This document shows positions 7,716-16,112 of a stretch of 64,000 nucleotides of DNA, one piece after another. The notes below the pieces were generated by a model. That model was not told the DNA's origin and did no database searches. It was given only the letters and a program-made list of their open reading frames with translations. This DNA comes from Sandaracinus sp964481145. Lineage in GTDB: Bacteria > Myxococcota_A > Polyangia > Polyangiales > Sandaracinaceae. Where the stretch lies: NCBI GenBank assembly GCA_964481145.1, contig CAYZTA010000007.1, positions 1 through 64,000 of the forward strand, given 5' to 3'. Positions within the stretch are counted from its first letter, which is position 1, and every line of letters starts with the position of its first letter. The position numbers were made by a program, and so were the translations under genes.

Positions 7716-8390
7716 ATGACCATGACCCATGCACAGGCTGACCTGCTCGACATCATGACCGGATCTCCCAAGGAAATCGGCCGGCGATTGGATCAGTCGA
7801 ACGCAGATCAGGTCGTCGCCATCAGCCTTTCACACGTATCCCCGAAAGAGGTTGAAGCCATCGCCGAGACCTTTACCCGCATCGTCCAGTTGGTCCCCCT
7901 GAGCCTCGCCCGGCATGAACGCGAGGCCCTTGAATCCCTGGTTGAAGCCCTCGTACTCAAGGCGCCACCGACACCGACGCAGCTCAAGGAGGCGGCCATG
8001 ATGGCGAGAGCGCGCACGGCAGTGCTCCAGGAGGGCAACTGGTTGACGACGGTGCAGATCACCGATCTGGCGGGCTTCAGCCCCAGCAATCCCAGCGCCC
8101 AGCCCAATAAGTGGAAACGCGCCAGGTTGATTTTCGCCATCAGGCACCGCGGGATCGATTATTTCCCCAGCTATGGACTCGACCCCAAGGCGGGCTATCG
8201 GCCACTCAAAGCCATGGCCAAAGTCATCGAGACCTTCGGTGAATCGAAAGACAGCTGGGGTCTGGCATACTGGTTCTCGTCGGCCAACAGCCTGCTCGGC
8301 GGCAAGCGTCCGCAAGATTTGCTGGCAAAGCACCCCGCTCGCGTCATTGCCGCTGCCGCGGATGAGCAGGAGGCAGTTGCACATGGCTGA
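7716..8390 (+). CDS. Xre/MbcA/ParS-type antitoxin (DUF2384)
   Basis: Antitoxin partner of the RES toxin that overlaps its 3' end. The 224-residue product has an N-terminal helical region, a central DNA-binding-like segment (NWLTTVQITDLAGF, then RARLIFAIRHRGIDYFPSYG, resembling the helix-turn-helix plus wing of this family), and a C-terminal toxin-binding domain (VIETFGESKDSWGLAYWFSS, LLGGKRPQDLLAKHPARVI), in which the conserved GGKRP stretch binds and plugs the toxin (known from the MbcTA and Res-Xre pairs). A strong GGAGG precedes the ATG. Codon use (CTG for Leu, AAG for Lys, few TCG) differs from the neighbouring genes, which suggests horizontal acquisition. Confidence 0.9.
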   Translation: MTMTHAQADLLDIMTGSPKEIGRRLDQSNADQVVAISLSHVSPKEVEAIAETFTRIVQLVPLSLARHEREALESLVEALVLKAPPTPTQLKEAAMMARARTAVLQEGNWLTTVQITDLAGFSPSNPSAQPNKWKRARLIFAIRHRGIDYFPSYGLDPKAGYRPLKAMAKVIETFGESKDSWGLAYWFSSANSLLGGKRPQDLLAKHPARVIAAAADEQEAVAHG

Positions 8391-9081
8391 ACGTCCAGGC
8401 AAGTCGTCGCCGCGTCCACCTGCCAACACGACTCCACCACCGGCAACGCTGCATCTATCGACAATGACCTGGTGCAAAGGGACCATCCTGCACCGGGTTC
8501 ATCTGGAGAAGTACGCAGGCGACGAGTTCAATCCTGGCGTCAAAGGCAATGCACGGTTCAGCCCGATCAAGAACGCCAGGGGCGAGCCTATTCCCACGCT
8601 CTACGGAGGGAATACCTTCGAGTGTGCTGCAATGGAAACGGTTTTCCACGATGTGCCCTTCGCACCGGGATTCAAGAGCTATGACAAGGCGAAGCTGGAA
8701 AACCAGGTGCATTCCCAGCTCACGCCTGGAGCCGATCTCGTGCTGGCTGACTTACGCGGCAAAGCCCTGCGTAAGCTGGGCGTGGAGCGCAAGCAATTGA
8801 TCGACACCGAGAAGGACCGATACCCAGCCACGCGGGGATGGGCCAATGCCATCCATACGCAGTGCCCCAACGTACAGGGCCTGTGCTGGATCTCGCGGCA
8901 GGACGACAGCGCCCAGGCTGTCATGCTGTTCGGAGATCGCATTGCCTCTGGCGTGCTGCGTCAGACGGCTCTTTCCCGCAGCCTGCTCAACGACGGAGAG
9001 GCCTACGACGATGTGCTGAACCTTGCTGAACAGATCGGCGTGAACATCGTGCCGGGGAAAACCCAGGAGCATGGGCGGTAG
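8383..9081 (+). CDS. RES-domain toxin, NAD+-degrading
   Basis: A 232-residue toxin of the RES family. Members deplete cellular NAD+ by phosphorolysis or hydrolysis. Visible conserved positions are Arg38 (ILHRVH), Arg58 (NARFSP), Tyr74 (TLYGG) and Glu85 (METVFHD), which fit the Arg, Tyr and Glu of the RES active site. The frame is open further upstream, but I chose the ATG at 8383. It overlaps the antitoxin stop by 8 bp, as is usual for these pairs, and the extension upstream is only antitoxin DNA read in another frame. The N-terminal 22 residues are Pro-rich and low in complexity. The gene appears intact, so the pair is probably functional. Confidence 0.9.
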   Translation: MAERPGKSSPRPPANTTPPPATLHLSTMTWCKGTILHRVHLEKYAGDEFNPGVKGNARFSPIKNARGEPIPTLYGGNTFECAAMETVFHDVPFAPGFKSYDKAKLENQVHSQLTPGADLVLADLRGKALRKLGVERKQLIDTEKDRYPATRGWANAIHTQCPNVQGLCWISRQDDSAQAVMLFGDRIASGVLRQTALSRSLLNDGEAYDDVLNLAEQIGVNIVPGKTQEHGR

Positions 9082-9173
9082 CGTGCACCCATCACCCGAG
9101 TCCTTCGCGATCGCGTCTTTGGCAACTCCGATGACTCGGATACGCCATCCAAAGACGGATTCGATCCTCAACC

Positions 9174-11507
9174 TCACGATCCCACGATCGCCTCGAGACA
9201 CCGGTGATGCGCTTCGGCGAGCTCAGCCACCGACACCTCGAGACTCGACTCGATCGAGACCGTCTCACCACCGACCTCACCGAGCGACTCGAAGGGCACT
9301 TCGTGACGCGCACAGATGGCGCGCACACTCTCTTGCTGTTCCTTCGCGAAGCTGACGATGACGCGCGTCGGCTCTTCGCTGAAAAGACGTGACGCCAAAG
9401 GCCGCGCCGAATTACCGGGCAACTTCACACGGCAACCGCGCACACCGGCGATGCAGCTCTCGGCAACCGCGACGGCGAAACCACCATCGCTGATGTCGTG
9501 CGCCGATCGAAGCACATGCGTGCGCGCGAGCTCGAGCACACAACGCTGAAGACGCGCTTCTTCGTCGAGGTCGATGCCCACTGGCGCGCCACCGACTTCA
9601 CCGGTCTTTTGCGTATGGAACTCCGAGCCGCCGAGGATGCCACGCGAAGGTGCCCCGAGATGCGCGATCACGTCTCCATCATGAATGAACGCGAGACCCA
9701 ATCGGTCCTCGATCGACGCGAGCTGTCCGACGATGGCCACGCTCGGCGTCGGCAAAATCGGTCGACCCTCCGTCTCGTTATAGAGAGACACATTGCCGCT
9801 CACGACCGGAACACCGAGCGCCACACACGCGTCGCGCAATCCTTCAATCGCGCGCGCGAAACGCCACATGGTCTGCGGCTTTTCGGGGCTCGCAAAGTTG
9901 AGGCAATCCGTGAGTCCGAGCGGCTCGGCGCCCGAGCACACGATATTTCTCGCGCACTCCGCGACCGCCATCGCCGCGCCGTCGTGAGGATGCAAGAGCA
10001 CGTGTCGACCATTGCAATCCACACTGAGCGCCAGATATTTCACAATCGCATTGTCGAACGCAGGATCGCCATCTTTTCCACAGAAAACACGAATGACCGC
10101 CGCATCGCTCTGTCCTGGTCGATACACAGTCCCGGCACGCACGATATGGTCGTATTGACGCCAAATCCATTGGCGTGAACCGATATTCGGTGAGCCCATC
10201 AGTTGGAGAAGCTCACGAGAGAGATCCAGCGCATCGAGCGCTTCATTCGAGATTTCTCGGATGGCAACCGGAGGTGGTTCTTCTTCGGGCCTCTGATAAA
10301 GAGGCGCTTCATCCGCGAGCACGCCAATCGGAATATCGACCACCACCTGCGGCGCCCTTGGAAGCGGATTCGAATCCAGCGGATCGTGACCCGGCGTCGC
10401 GTTACAAACGAAGCGTCCCGAGTCCGTCACTCGGCCGACGATCGCGTAATCGAGATCCCATTTGCGGCAAATCTCAAACACCTCTTCTTCGCGGCCATCC
10501 TGAGCGACCATGAGCATGCGCTCTTGAGACTCACTCAAGAGCATTTCATACGGAGTGAGCCCCTTGGTGCGTCGCGGAATCGCATCCAAATCGAGCTCGA
10601 GCCCGTTGCCCGCGCGCGCCGCCATTTCGACGCTCGACGAAGTGAGCCCCGCCGCGCCCATGTCCTGCACACCGACGAGACAGCCTTTGGCGAAGATCTC
10701 GAGGCACGCCTCGAGCAAGAGCTTTTCACGGAAAGGATCGCCCACTTGCACAGTGGGGAGCTTCTTTTCGCTCTCCGCATCGAACTCCGCGCTCGCCATC
10801 GTCGCGCCATGAATACCGTCGCGGCCCGTGCGCGAACCGACATAGATCACAGGATTTCCATGACCCGTGGCTTTGCCGTAAAAAAGCCCATCGCTCCGCG
10901 CAACTCCGACAGTGAATGCATTGACGAGGATATTGCCGTCGTAACTCGAGTCGAATTGCACTTCACCACCGACAGTCGGCACTCCGATCGAGTTGCCATA
11001 TCCGCCAATGCCGGCAACGACTCCACGCAAGAGCTCCGGTGTGCGCGGATGATCGGGACGCCCGAACCGGAGCGAGTTGAGGTTTGCGACCGGGCGCGCG
11101 CCCATCGTAAATACATCTCTCAATATTCCGCCGACACCGGTCGCCGCGCCCTGATAGGGCTCGATATAGGAAGGATGGTTGTGTGACTCCATCTTGAAGA
11201 CCGCACAAAAACCATCTCCGATATCGACGGCGCCCGCATTTTCACCCGGACCCTGCACCACCTTCGGACCCGTCGTCGGTAGCTTGCGGAGATGAATACG
11301 ACTCGATTTGTACGAGCAATGCTCGCTCCACATCACACTGAAGACGCCGATCTCGGCATACGTCGGGCCGCGGCCCAATGCGTTCACGATGCGCTCCCAC
11401 TCGGCCGCATTGACCCCCATGCTCGCCGCGAGCTCGGGGGTCACGTTCGGATCGCCAGGGCACGAAATCGGGGTGGGAGGACGGGTCGCCTGCGTGTCGG
11501 TGCTCAT
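9174..11507 (-). CDS. purL: Phosphoribosylformylglycinamidine synthase subunit PurL
   Basis: ATP-dependent synthase subunit of FGAM synthetase, step 4 of de novo purine synthesis, converting FGAR to FGAM with ammonia from PurQ. At 777 residues it is the small (smPurL) type, which normally works with PurQ and PurS. Conserved segments include VMWSEHCSYKSSR, VFKMESHNHPSYIEPYQGAA, GVGGILRDVFTMGARP and the duplicated AIRS/PurM-like halves. The ATG overlaps the purQ stop by 4 bp (ATGA) and has GGAGG upstream. No purS is present in the window. Confidence 0.97.
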   Translation of the reverse strand: MSTDTQATRPPTPISCPGDPNVTPELAASMGVNAAEWERIVNALGRGPTYAEIGVFSVMWSEHCSYKSSRIHLRKLPTTGPKVVQGPGENAGAVDIGDGFCAVFKMESHNHPSYIEPYQGAATGVGGILRDVFTMGARPVANLNSLRFGRPDHPRTPELLRGVVAGIGGYGNSIGVPTVGGEVQFDSSYDGNILVNAFTVGVARSDGLFYGKATGHGNPVIYVGSRTGRDGIHGATMASAEFDAESEKKLPTVQVGDPFREKLLLEACLEIFAKGCLVGVQDMGAAGLTSSSVEMAARAGNGLELDLDAIPRRTKGLTPYEMLLSESQERMLMVAQDGREEEVFEICRKWDLDYAIVGRVTDSGRFVCNATPGHDPLDSNPLPRAPQVVVDIPIGVLADEAPLYQRPEEEPPPVAIREISNEALDALDLSRELLQLMGSPNIGSRQWIWRQYDHIVRAGTVYRPGQSDAAVIRVFCGKDGDPAFDNAIVKYLALSVDCNGRHVLLHPHDGAAMAVAECARNIVCSGAEPLGLTDCLNFASPEKPQTMWRFARAIEGLRDACVALGVPVVSGNVSLYNETEGRPILPTPSVAIVGQLASIEDRLGLAFIHDGDVIAHLGAPSRGILGGSEFHTQKTGEVGGAPVGIDLDEEARLQRCVLELARTHVLRSAHDISDGGFAVAVAESCIAGVRGCRVKLPGNSARPLASRLFSEEPTRVIVSFAKEQQESVRAICARHEVPFESLGEVGGETVSIESSLEVSVAELAEAHHRCLEAIVGS

Positions 11508-12205
11508 GCCGCCACCTCCTTCTTGCCTTCGAGGTGGAGGCGAAGAGATTCGAACATCGCGCGTCCATCGGCGTTGCCGAGCATCGCTTCGGATGCGCGC
11601 TCTGGGTGCGGCATCATGCCCATCACGTGTCGACCAGGGCCATAGATTCCAGCGATATCGTTCATCGATCCGTTGAGCACGCCGCGAGGATCGCGCTCGC
11701 CATCGGGGCCGACATAGCGGAGCGCGACGAGCCCTTCCCCTTCGAGGCGCTCGAGCGTCGCGCGGTCACACACATATCGTCCCTCCCCATGCGCAATCGG
11801 CAATCGAATCACACGACCTGCCGTGCTCGTCCACGCGCCGCCGCTCTCGACCTTGAGCCACACATCGCCGCACTCGAAGCGAAGATGCGCGTTTCGCGTG
11901 AGCGCTCCCGGCAGAAGATGCATCTCGGTCAACACCTGAAAGCCATTGCAGATCCCGAGGATCGGGCCGCCCTTGGCGGCGAAATCGCGAATCGCATCGG
12001 CGATGGGCGAGAAGCGAGCAATCGCGCCACAGCGCAGGTAGTCACCATGCGCAAAGCCGCCCGGAATGATGACGGCGTCCACCGCCCCGAGCTCGGTCTC
12101 CTTGTGGAACACGTACCGCGCTTCCGCATGAAGCACGTCGCGCGCTGCATGGAGCGCGTCCCAATCGGCATTGCTGCCCGGAAACACGACGACTGCGACC
12201 TTCAT
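11504..12205 (-). CDS. purQ: Phosphoribosylformylglycinamidine synthase subunit PurQ
   Basis: Class I glutamine amidotransferase subunit that supplies ammonia to PurL. Seen: MKVAVVVFPGSNADWDA at the N terminus, the catalytic Cys in GICNGFQVLTEMHLLPG, and the His and Glu of the triad in MMPHPERASE. At 233 residues it is of normal length. The frame is open to a GTG at 12211, but the ATG at 12205 is preferred: GAGGG lies 8 nt upstream and the protein then matches family N termini. It is translationally coupled to purL. Confidence 0.96.
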   Translation of the reverse strand: MKVAVVVFPGSNADWDALHAARDVLHAEARYVFHKETELGAVDAVIIPGGFAHGDYLRCGAIARFSPIADAIRDFAAKGGPILGICNGFQVLTEMHLLPGALTRNAHLRFECGDVWLKVESGGAWTSTAGRVIRLPIAHGEGRYVCDRATLERLEGEGLVALRYVGPDGERDPRGVLNGSMNDIAGIYGPGRHVMGMMPHPERASEAMLGNADGRAMFESLRLHLEGKKEVAA

Positions 12206-12308
12206 CAGCACGTCCCTCTACGCCAGCGGGAAAACGACCGCCCACGCGCGCGGAGGATACGGATAGGACTCCCGCACGGCAACCGAACCAGGGCTCGAGC
12301 GAATGCGT

Positions 12309-13295
12309 TTACCTGAAGCAAATGACCGTCGCGACGTCCACCCCCCTCTCCACGGGGCCATAGCCGCCTCGATGCCCGAGCTCACGACACTCGAGATCGG
12401 CAGCCGAATGACAAACGAATGCTCCCGGAGCTGTATTGAGATTGCATCCTCGGGCAAGGAGCTCTGAGGCCGACACCGTGGCCAGAGTGGCGAGTTCGCT
12501 TGGCAAACACGTGACCCACACATGTGGCTCGGAGTACTCGACGGGTCCTATGCCTGCTTCGTACGAAAGACTTCGGCAATAGCGATTTGCGGCGAGTTGC
12601 GCCGTTCGCGTGTCGACATTCTCGTCGTCGATCTCGACTCCCGCTGCCGCCGACAGCGCAGCAAAGGTCGTCATGTGCTCGACAGCGCGATTCCCAAAGC
12701 AAGCAATCCGTGCCGCCGTCCCTCCTCCCTGGAGCAGTCCAGCGCCTCCATTGAAGCACGCCGATGCGTGGCCTGCGCACCATCGCTTGGCCGCGCTCAT
12801 GCAGTAGACGAGAGGTGCGCTAGGGCCATCGCACCGCGAATGCGCGCTCCTCAATTCAGAGATGGGCACGGGGTCGAATATCTGGACTTGGAAGCCTTCG
12901 TCGATCTGCGTATCGCAGTCGTCATCGACCCGATTGCACGATTCGACCGGAGGAGCGCACACGCCAAACACTCCGCCCGAGCAAGTCGCGGTTCCTTGGC
13001 TCGAGCACGTCGTCTCACAAGCCCGCATCTCGGACTCTACGCACATCCCTGCATCAGAGGTTGGAACGAAAGCATCGAGAATGCCCACATCGAGCGGCGA
13101 AGATCCGTCGTCGCCGGACGCCGCATCCACCCACGTCGCGTCCCTCGATGTGGCATCGAAATCAACCGACGCATCCTCCGAATCGTGCGACGCATCGATC
13201 GGATCCTGAGAGGGATGTCCCTCGATGGGCAAAGCGCCTCCTTGTGCGCAGCCAAATCCAAAGAACATCACGATGATGAACAGCGCGAATGGCAT
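12309..13295 (-). CDS. MopE-motif lipoprotein
   Basis: A secreted lipoprotein of unknown function, 328 residues from the ATG at 13295. A signal peptide ends at a lipobox (FFGFGCAQG), followed by a long Asp/Ser/Ala-rich linker, a Cys-rich module (CETTCSSQGTATCSGG), and the putative metal-binding motif CNRVDDDCDTQIDEGF found in MopE-type and many myxobacterial surface proteins. The remaining 190 or so residues (CDGPSAPLVYCMSAAKRWCA onwards) contain scattered Cys and no family I recognise. The frame is open upstream of 13295, but nothing there resembles a signal sequence. Confidence 0.75.
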   Translation of the reverse strand: MPFALFIIVMFFGFGCAQGGALPIEGHPSQDPIDASHDSEDASVDFDATSRDATWVDAASGDDGSSPLDVGILDAFVPTSDAGMCVESEMRACETTCSSQGTATCSGGVFGVCAPPVESCNRVDDDCDTQIDEGFQVQIFDPVPISELRSAHSRCDGPSAPLVYCMSAAKRWCAGHASACFNGGAGLLQGGGTAARIACFGNRAVEHMTTFAALSAAAGVEIDDENVDTRTAQLAANRYCRSLSYEAGIGPVEYSEPHVWVTCLPSELATLATVSASELLARGCNLNTAPGAFVCHSAADLECRELGHRGGYGPVERGVDVATVICFR

Positions 13296-13406
13296 GACTC
13301 GCAATGATAGAGAACTTATGCAAGAAAGGTAAATTGCATCCTTCGAGGGTTGCCTGCTTGCGCGAGGGGCCGTCGCTGGATATGAGGCGCCCGAAACGAG
13401 GGCTTC

Positions 13407-14045
13407 ATGGCACTTCAAGACCTGGTTCGGTGGCTCCTTCCTCGAGAAGACCAGTTCTATGGGTTCCTCGAGCGACAAGCACGGATCGCTCACCAAGGCG
13501 CGCAAGCGCTCGCGGAGTTCAGGCCAGGTCGGGCGATCGCGGATGTGGAGTCGAAAGTCCAGCAGCTCGAGCACGAAGGTGACAAGGTCGTCCACGAGTT
13601 CGAAGAGGCATTGCAGCAAACCTTCGTCACGCCGATCGACCGTGAAGACTTACAGCTCTTGTCAGCAGAGCTCGATGACGTGCTCGATTTGACGAACAGC
13701 GCAGCGCGCGCGTGCGCGCTCTTCGGTGTGGATGAGCCCACGGAGCCGATGCTTCAGCTCATCGATCTGCTCGTCCAAGCAAGCGCGGAATTGGAAGCCG
13801 CTCTCCCCTACCTAAGCAAGCACGATTTCACCGCGCTCATGGCCGCGAGCCGCACGATCCGCAGTCTGGAGAAAGATGCTGATCGAGTCTTTCGCTCTGC
13901 GCTCTCCCGTCTTTTTCACGATCAATCCATCGATGCCAAGACACTGCTGCGCGAGAAAGAAGTCCTCGAGAACCTCGAACATGCGATCGACCGCTGCGAG
14001 CGGGTCGCGAGCACCCTCGCTCACCTCTCGGTGAAGCACGGCTGA
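13407..14045 (+). CDS. DUF47 / PhoU-like phosphate transport regulator
   Basis: A 212-residue all-helical PhoU-like protein of the DUF47 family, with the typical start FLRWLLP-type sequence (LVRWLLPREDQFYGFLERQA), the helix pattern VESKVQQLEHEGDKVVHEFE, and FVTPIDREDLQLLSAELDDV. Family members are paired with low-affinity Pit phosphate transporters and are thought to control them. The pit gene starts 7 bp after the stop, so they form an operon. Confidence 0.92.
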   Translation: MALQDLVRWLLPREDQFYGFLERQARIAHQGAQALAEFRPGRAIADVESKVQQLEHEGDKVVHEFEEALQQTFVTPIDREDLQLLSAELDDVLDLTNSAARACALFGVDEPTEPMLQLIDLLVQASAELEAALPYLSKHDFTALMAASRTIRSLEKDADRVFRSALSRLFHDQSIDAKTLLREKEVLENLEHAIDRCERVASTLAHLSVKHG

Positions 14046-14052
14046 GCAGATC

Positions 14053-15075
14053 ATGACCACGCTGCTCATCCTCGTTGTCCTCGCGGCGGTCGTCTTCGAC
14101 TACATCAATGGTTTCCACGATGCGGCCAACGCCATCGCGACCGTCGTCTCCACGGGCGTGCTCCCGCTCCGCACGGCGGTGCTCTTGGCGGGCATCTTCA
14201 ATTTCGTAGGCGCAATCACCGGCACGGCAGTCGCCACGACGATCGCCACAGGCTTCGCCGACCCCGCTGACGTCACCCAAGTCGTGGTGCTCGCAGCGCT
14301 CACGAGCGCATGCCTTTGGAATCTCATCACGTGGTGGTTCGGGATTCCATCGTCGAGCTCACATGCCTTGATCGGCGGCCTTTGTGGCGCGGTCGTGGCT
14401 CACGCGGGAGTCGACGCGTTTCAGTGGAGCACGCTCGGAAAGAAGGTGCTCGTGCCGTTGGTCGTCTCACCCGCGCTCGGCTTCGTCATGGCATTCTTCG
14501 TGATGATTGGCCTTTTGTGGATCTTTCGTCGCTTCCGACCGACCACGGTGCACCGCACGTCGCGTCGCCTTCAACTCGTGAGCGCATGCATGATGGCGTT
14601 CTCACATGGCAGCAACGACGCACAAAAATCGATGGGCATCATCACGCTCGCGCTGATCGCGTTCGTGAGCGCGGGTGGAGTCGGCGTGCCGAACTGGATG
14701 TTGCCTGTCCATGAGGAGGTCCCCCGCTGGGTCATCTTGATCTGCGCCACCGCGATCGCGCTTGGCACGTTCGCTGGGGGACAGCGCATCATCAAGACCA
14801 TGGGGACCAAGATCATCAAGATCTCGCCGCTCCAGGGCTTCGCAGCAGAGACGGCAGGCACGGCCACCATCCTCACGGCGAGCCATTTCGGTGTGCCAGT
14901 TTCCACCACCCACTGCGTCAATGCCGCCATCATGGGCGTCGGCGCATCGAGGCGCATCAGCGCAGTGCGCTGGGGCGTGGCCGGCAACATCTTTCTCGCT
15001 TGGGTGCTCACGATGCCCGTCAGCGCGCTCATCGCGTATGGACTCCTGCTCGGCCTCGATGTGATCTTCAGATGA
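14053..15075 (+). CDS. Inorganic phosphate transporter, Pit family
   Basis: Inner-membrane proton- or cation-coupled phosphate permease of 340 residues with about ten hydrophobic helices. Both inverted signature repeats are visible: DYINGFHDAANAIATVVSTG near the N terminus and AFSHGSNDAQKSMGIITLAL in the second half. A late STTHC segment also fits the family. It belongs to the shorter bacterial Pit group that is accompanied by a DUF47 protein, and the upstream gene is exactly that. The ferrochelatase gene follows 16 bp later. Confidence 0.94.
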   Translation: MTTLLILVVLAAVVFDYINGFHDAANAIATVVSTGVLPLRTAVLLAGIFNFVGAITGTAVATTIATGFADPADVTQVVVLAALTSACLWNLITWWFGIPSSSSHALIGGLCGAVVAHAGVDAFQWSTLGKKVLVPLVVSPALGFVMAFFVMIGLLWIFRRFRPTTVHRTSRRLQLVSACMMAFSHGSNDAQKSMGIITLALIAFVSAGGVGVPNWMLPVHEEVPRWVILICATAIALGTFAGGQRIIKTMGTKIIKISPLQGFAAETAGTATILTASHFGVPVSTTHCVNAAIMGVGASRRISAVRWGVAGNIFLAWVLTMPVSALIAYGLLLGLDVIFR

Positions 15076-15091
15076 GCAGGACAGAATCTCC

Positions 15092-16099
15092 GTGAAATAC
15101 GACGCCATCCTCGTTGTCTCGTTCGGAGGGCCCGAAGGGCCTGAGGACGTCATGCCGTTTCTCGAAAACGTGACGCGCGGTCGCGATGTTCCGCGAGAAC
15201 GTCTGCTCGAAGTGGCCGAGCATTACGATCATCTGGGCGGCATCTCGCCGATTCAAGAACAAGCACGTTCGCTCATCGCCGCGCTCGAGGTGGAGCTGAG
15301 AGAGCATGGCCACGCGCTCCCGATCTATTGGGGCAACCGCAACTGGCACCCGATGCTCGATGAGGCCGTGCAGCAAATGAAAGACGACGGCATCTCACAC
15401 GCGCTCGCATTCGTGACATCTCCGTGGAGCAGTTATTCGGGATGTCGCCAATATCTCGAAGCGATCGAGAATGCACGCATTGCCGTTGGAGAAGGCGCTC
15501 CGCAGGTCGACAAGATTCGTCCGTACTTCGATCATCCAGGCTTTCTCGAAGCGCAAGTCGAACGGGTGCGCGAGGTGCTCACGCCCCTGCCCTCGAACGA
15601 GACGCCCCAGCTGCTCTTTACGGCGCATTCGATTCCCGTCTCGATGGCACGAACCTCGGCTTATGAAGCTCAAGTGCGCGAAGCTTCGCGCATCGTGGCG
15701 GAGCGCGCCGCGCCGAACTCGAGCTGGGAGCTCGTCTGGCAAAGTCGGAGTGGTCCGCCTCGAGTGCCGTGGCTCGAGCCCGATATTCGCGATGCGCTTT
15801 CGATGAACGTCGATCGCGATCGCCCCCTCGTGATCGTGCCGATCGGTTTCATCTCCGATCACATGGAAGTCGTTTGGGATCTCGATCATGACGCGCGGGG
15901 ACGGGCGGATGAGCTCGGGCTCACGTTCATCCGCGCCAAGACCGTCGGCACACATCCCCTCTTCGTTCGCGGCATCCGCGAGCTCATCGAAGAGCGAGTG
16001 ATCGACGGCCCAAAGCGCTCACTCTCGGTGCTCATGCCCTGCCCGGACCGTTGTGCAGAAGACTGTTGTCCAGCTCCCGCGCGAAAGCCACGCACGTAA
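15092..16099 (+). CDS. hemH: Ferrochelatase (CpfC/HemH) with C-terminal Cys cluster
   Basis: Inserts Fe(II) into a porphyrin in haem synthesis. The 335-residue product starts at a GTG (AGGA upstream) and has the catalytic His in LFTAHSIPVSM, the Glu in FISDHMEVVWDLD, and the N-terminal VVSFGGPEGPEDVMPFL, which resembles the coproporphyrin-using enzymes of Actinobacteria. The C terminus holds CPDRCAEDCCPA, four Cys in nine residues, consistent with a [2Fe-2S] cluster as in some bacterial ferrochelatases. Whether the substrate is protoporphyrin or coproporphyrin cannot be decided here. It lies last in the DUF47-pit-hemH run. Confidence 0.93.
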   Translation: MKYDAILVVSFGGPEGPEDVMPFLENVTRGRDVPRERLLEVAEHYDHLGGISPIQEQARSLIAALEVELREHGHALPIYWGNRNWHPMLDEAVQQMKDDGISHALAFVTSPWSSYSGCRQYLEAIENARIAVGEGAPQVDKIRPYFDHPGFLEAQVERVREVLTPLPSNETPQLLFTAHSIPVSMARTSAYEAQVREASRIVAERAAPNSSWELVWQSRSGPPRVPWLEPDIRDALSMNVDRDRPLVIVPIGFISDHMEVVWDLDHDARGRADELGLTFIRAKTVGTHPLFVRGIRELIEERVIDGPKRSLSVLMPCPDRCAEDCCPAPARKPRT

Positions 16100-16112
16100 A
16101 CGCCGAGCCCTC

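Noticed and set aside
7454..9173. Toxin-antitoxin stretch as a prophage or integron
   Set aside because: No integrase, attachment repeat or tRNA was seen; only the two genes and their promoter.
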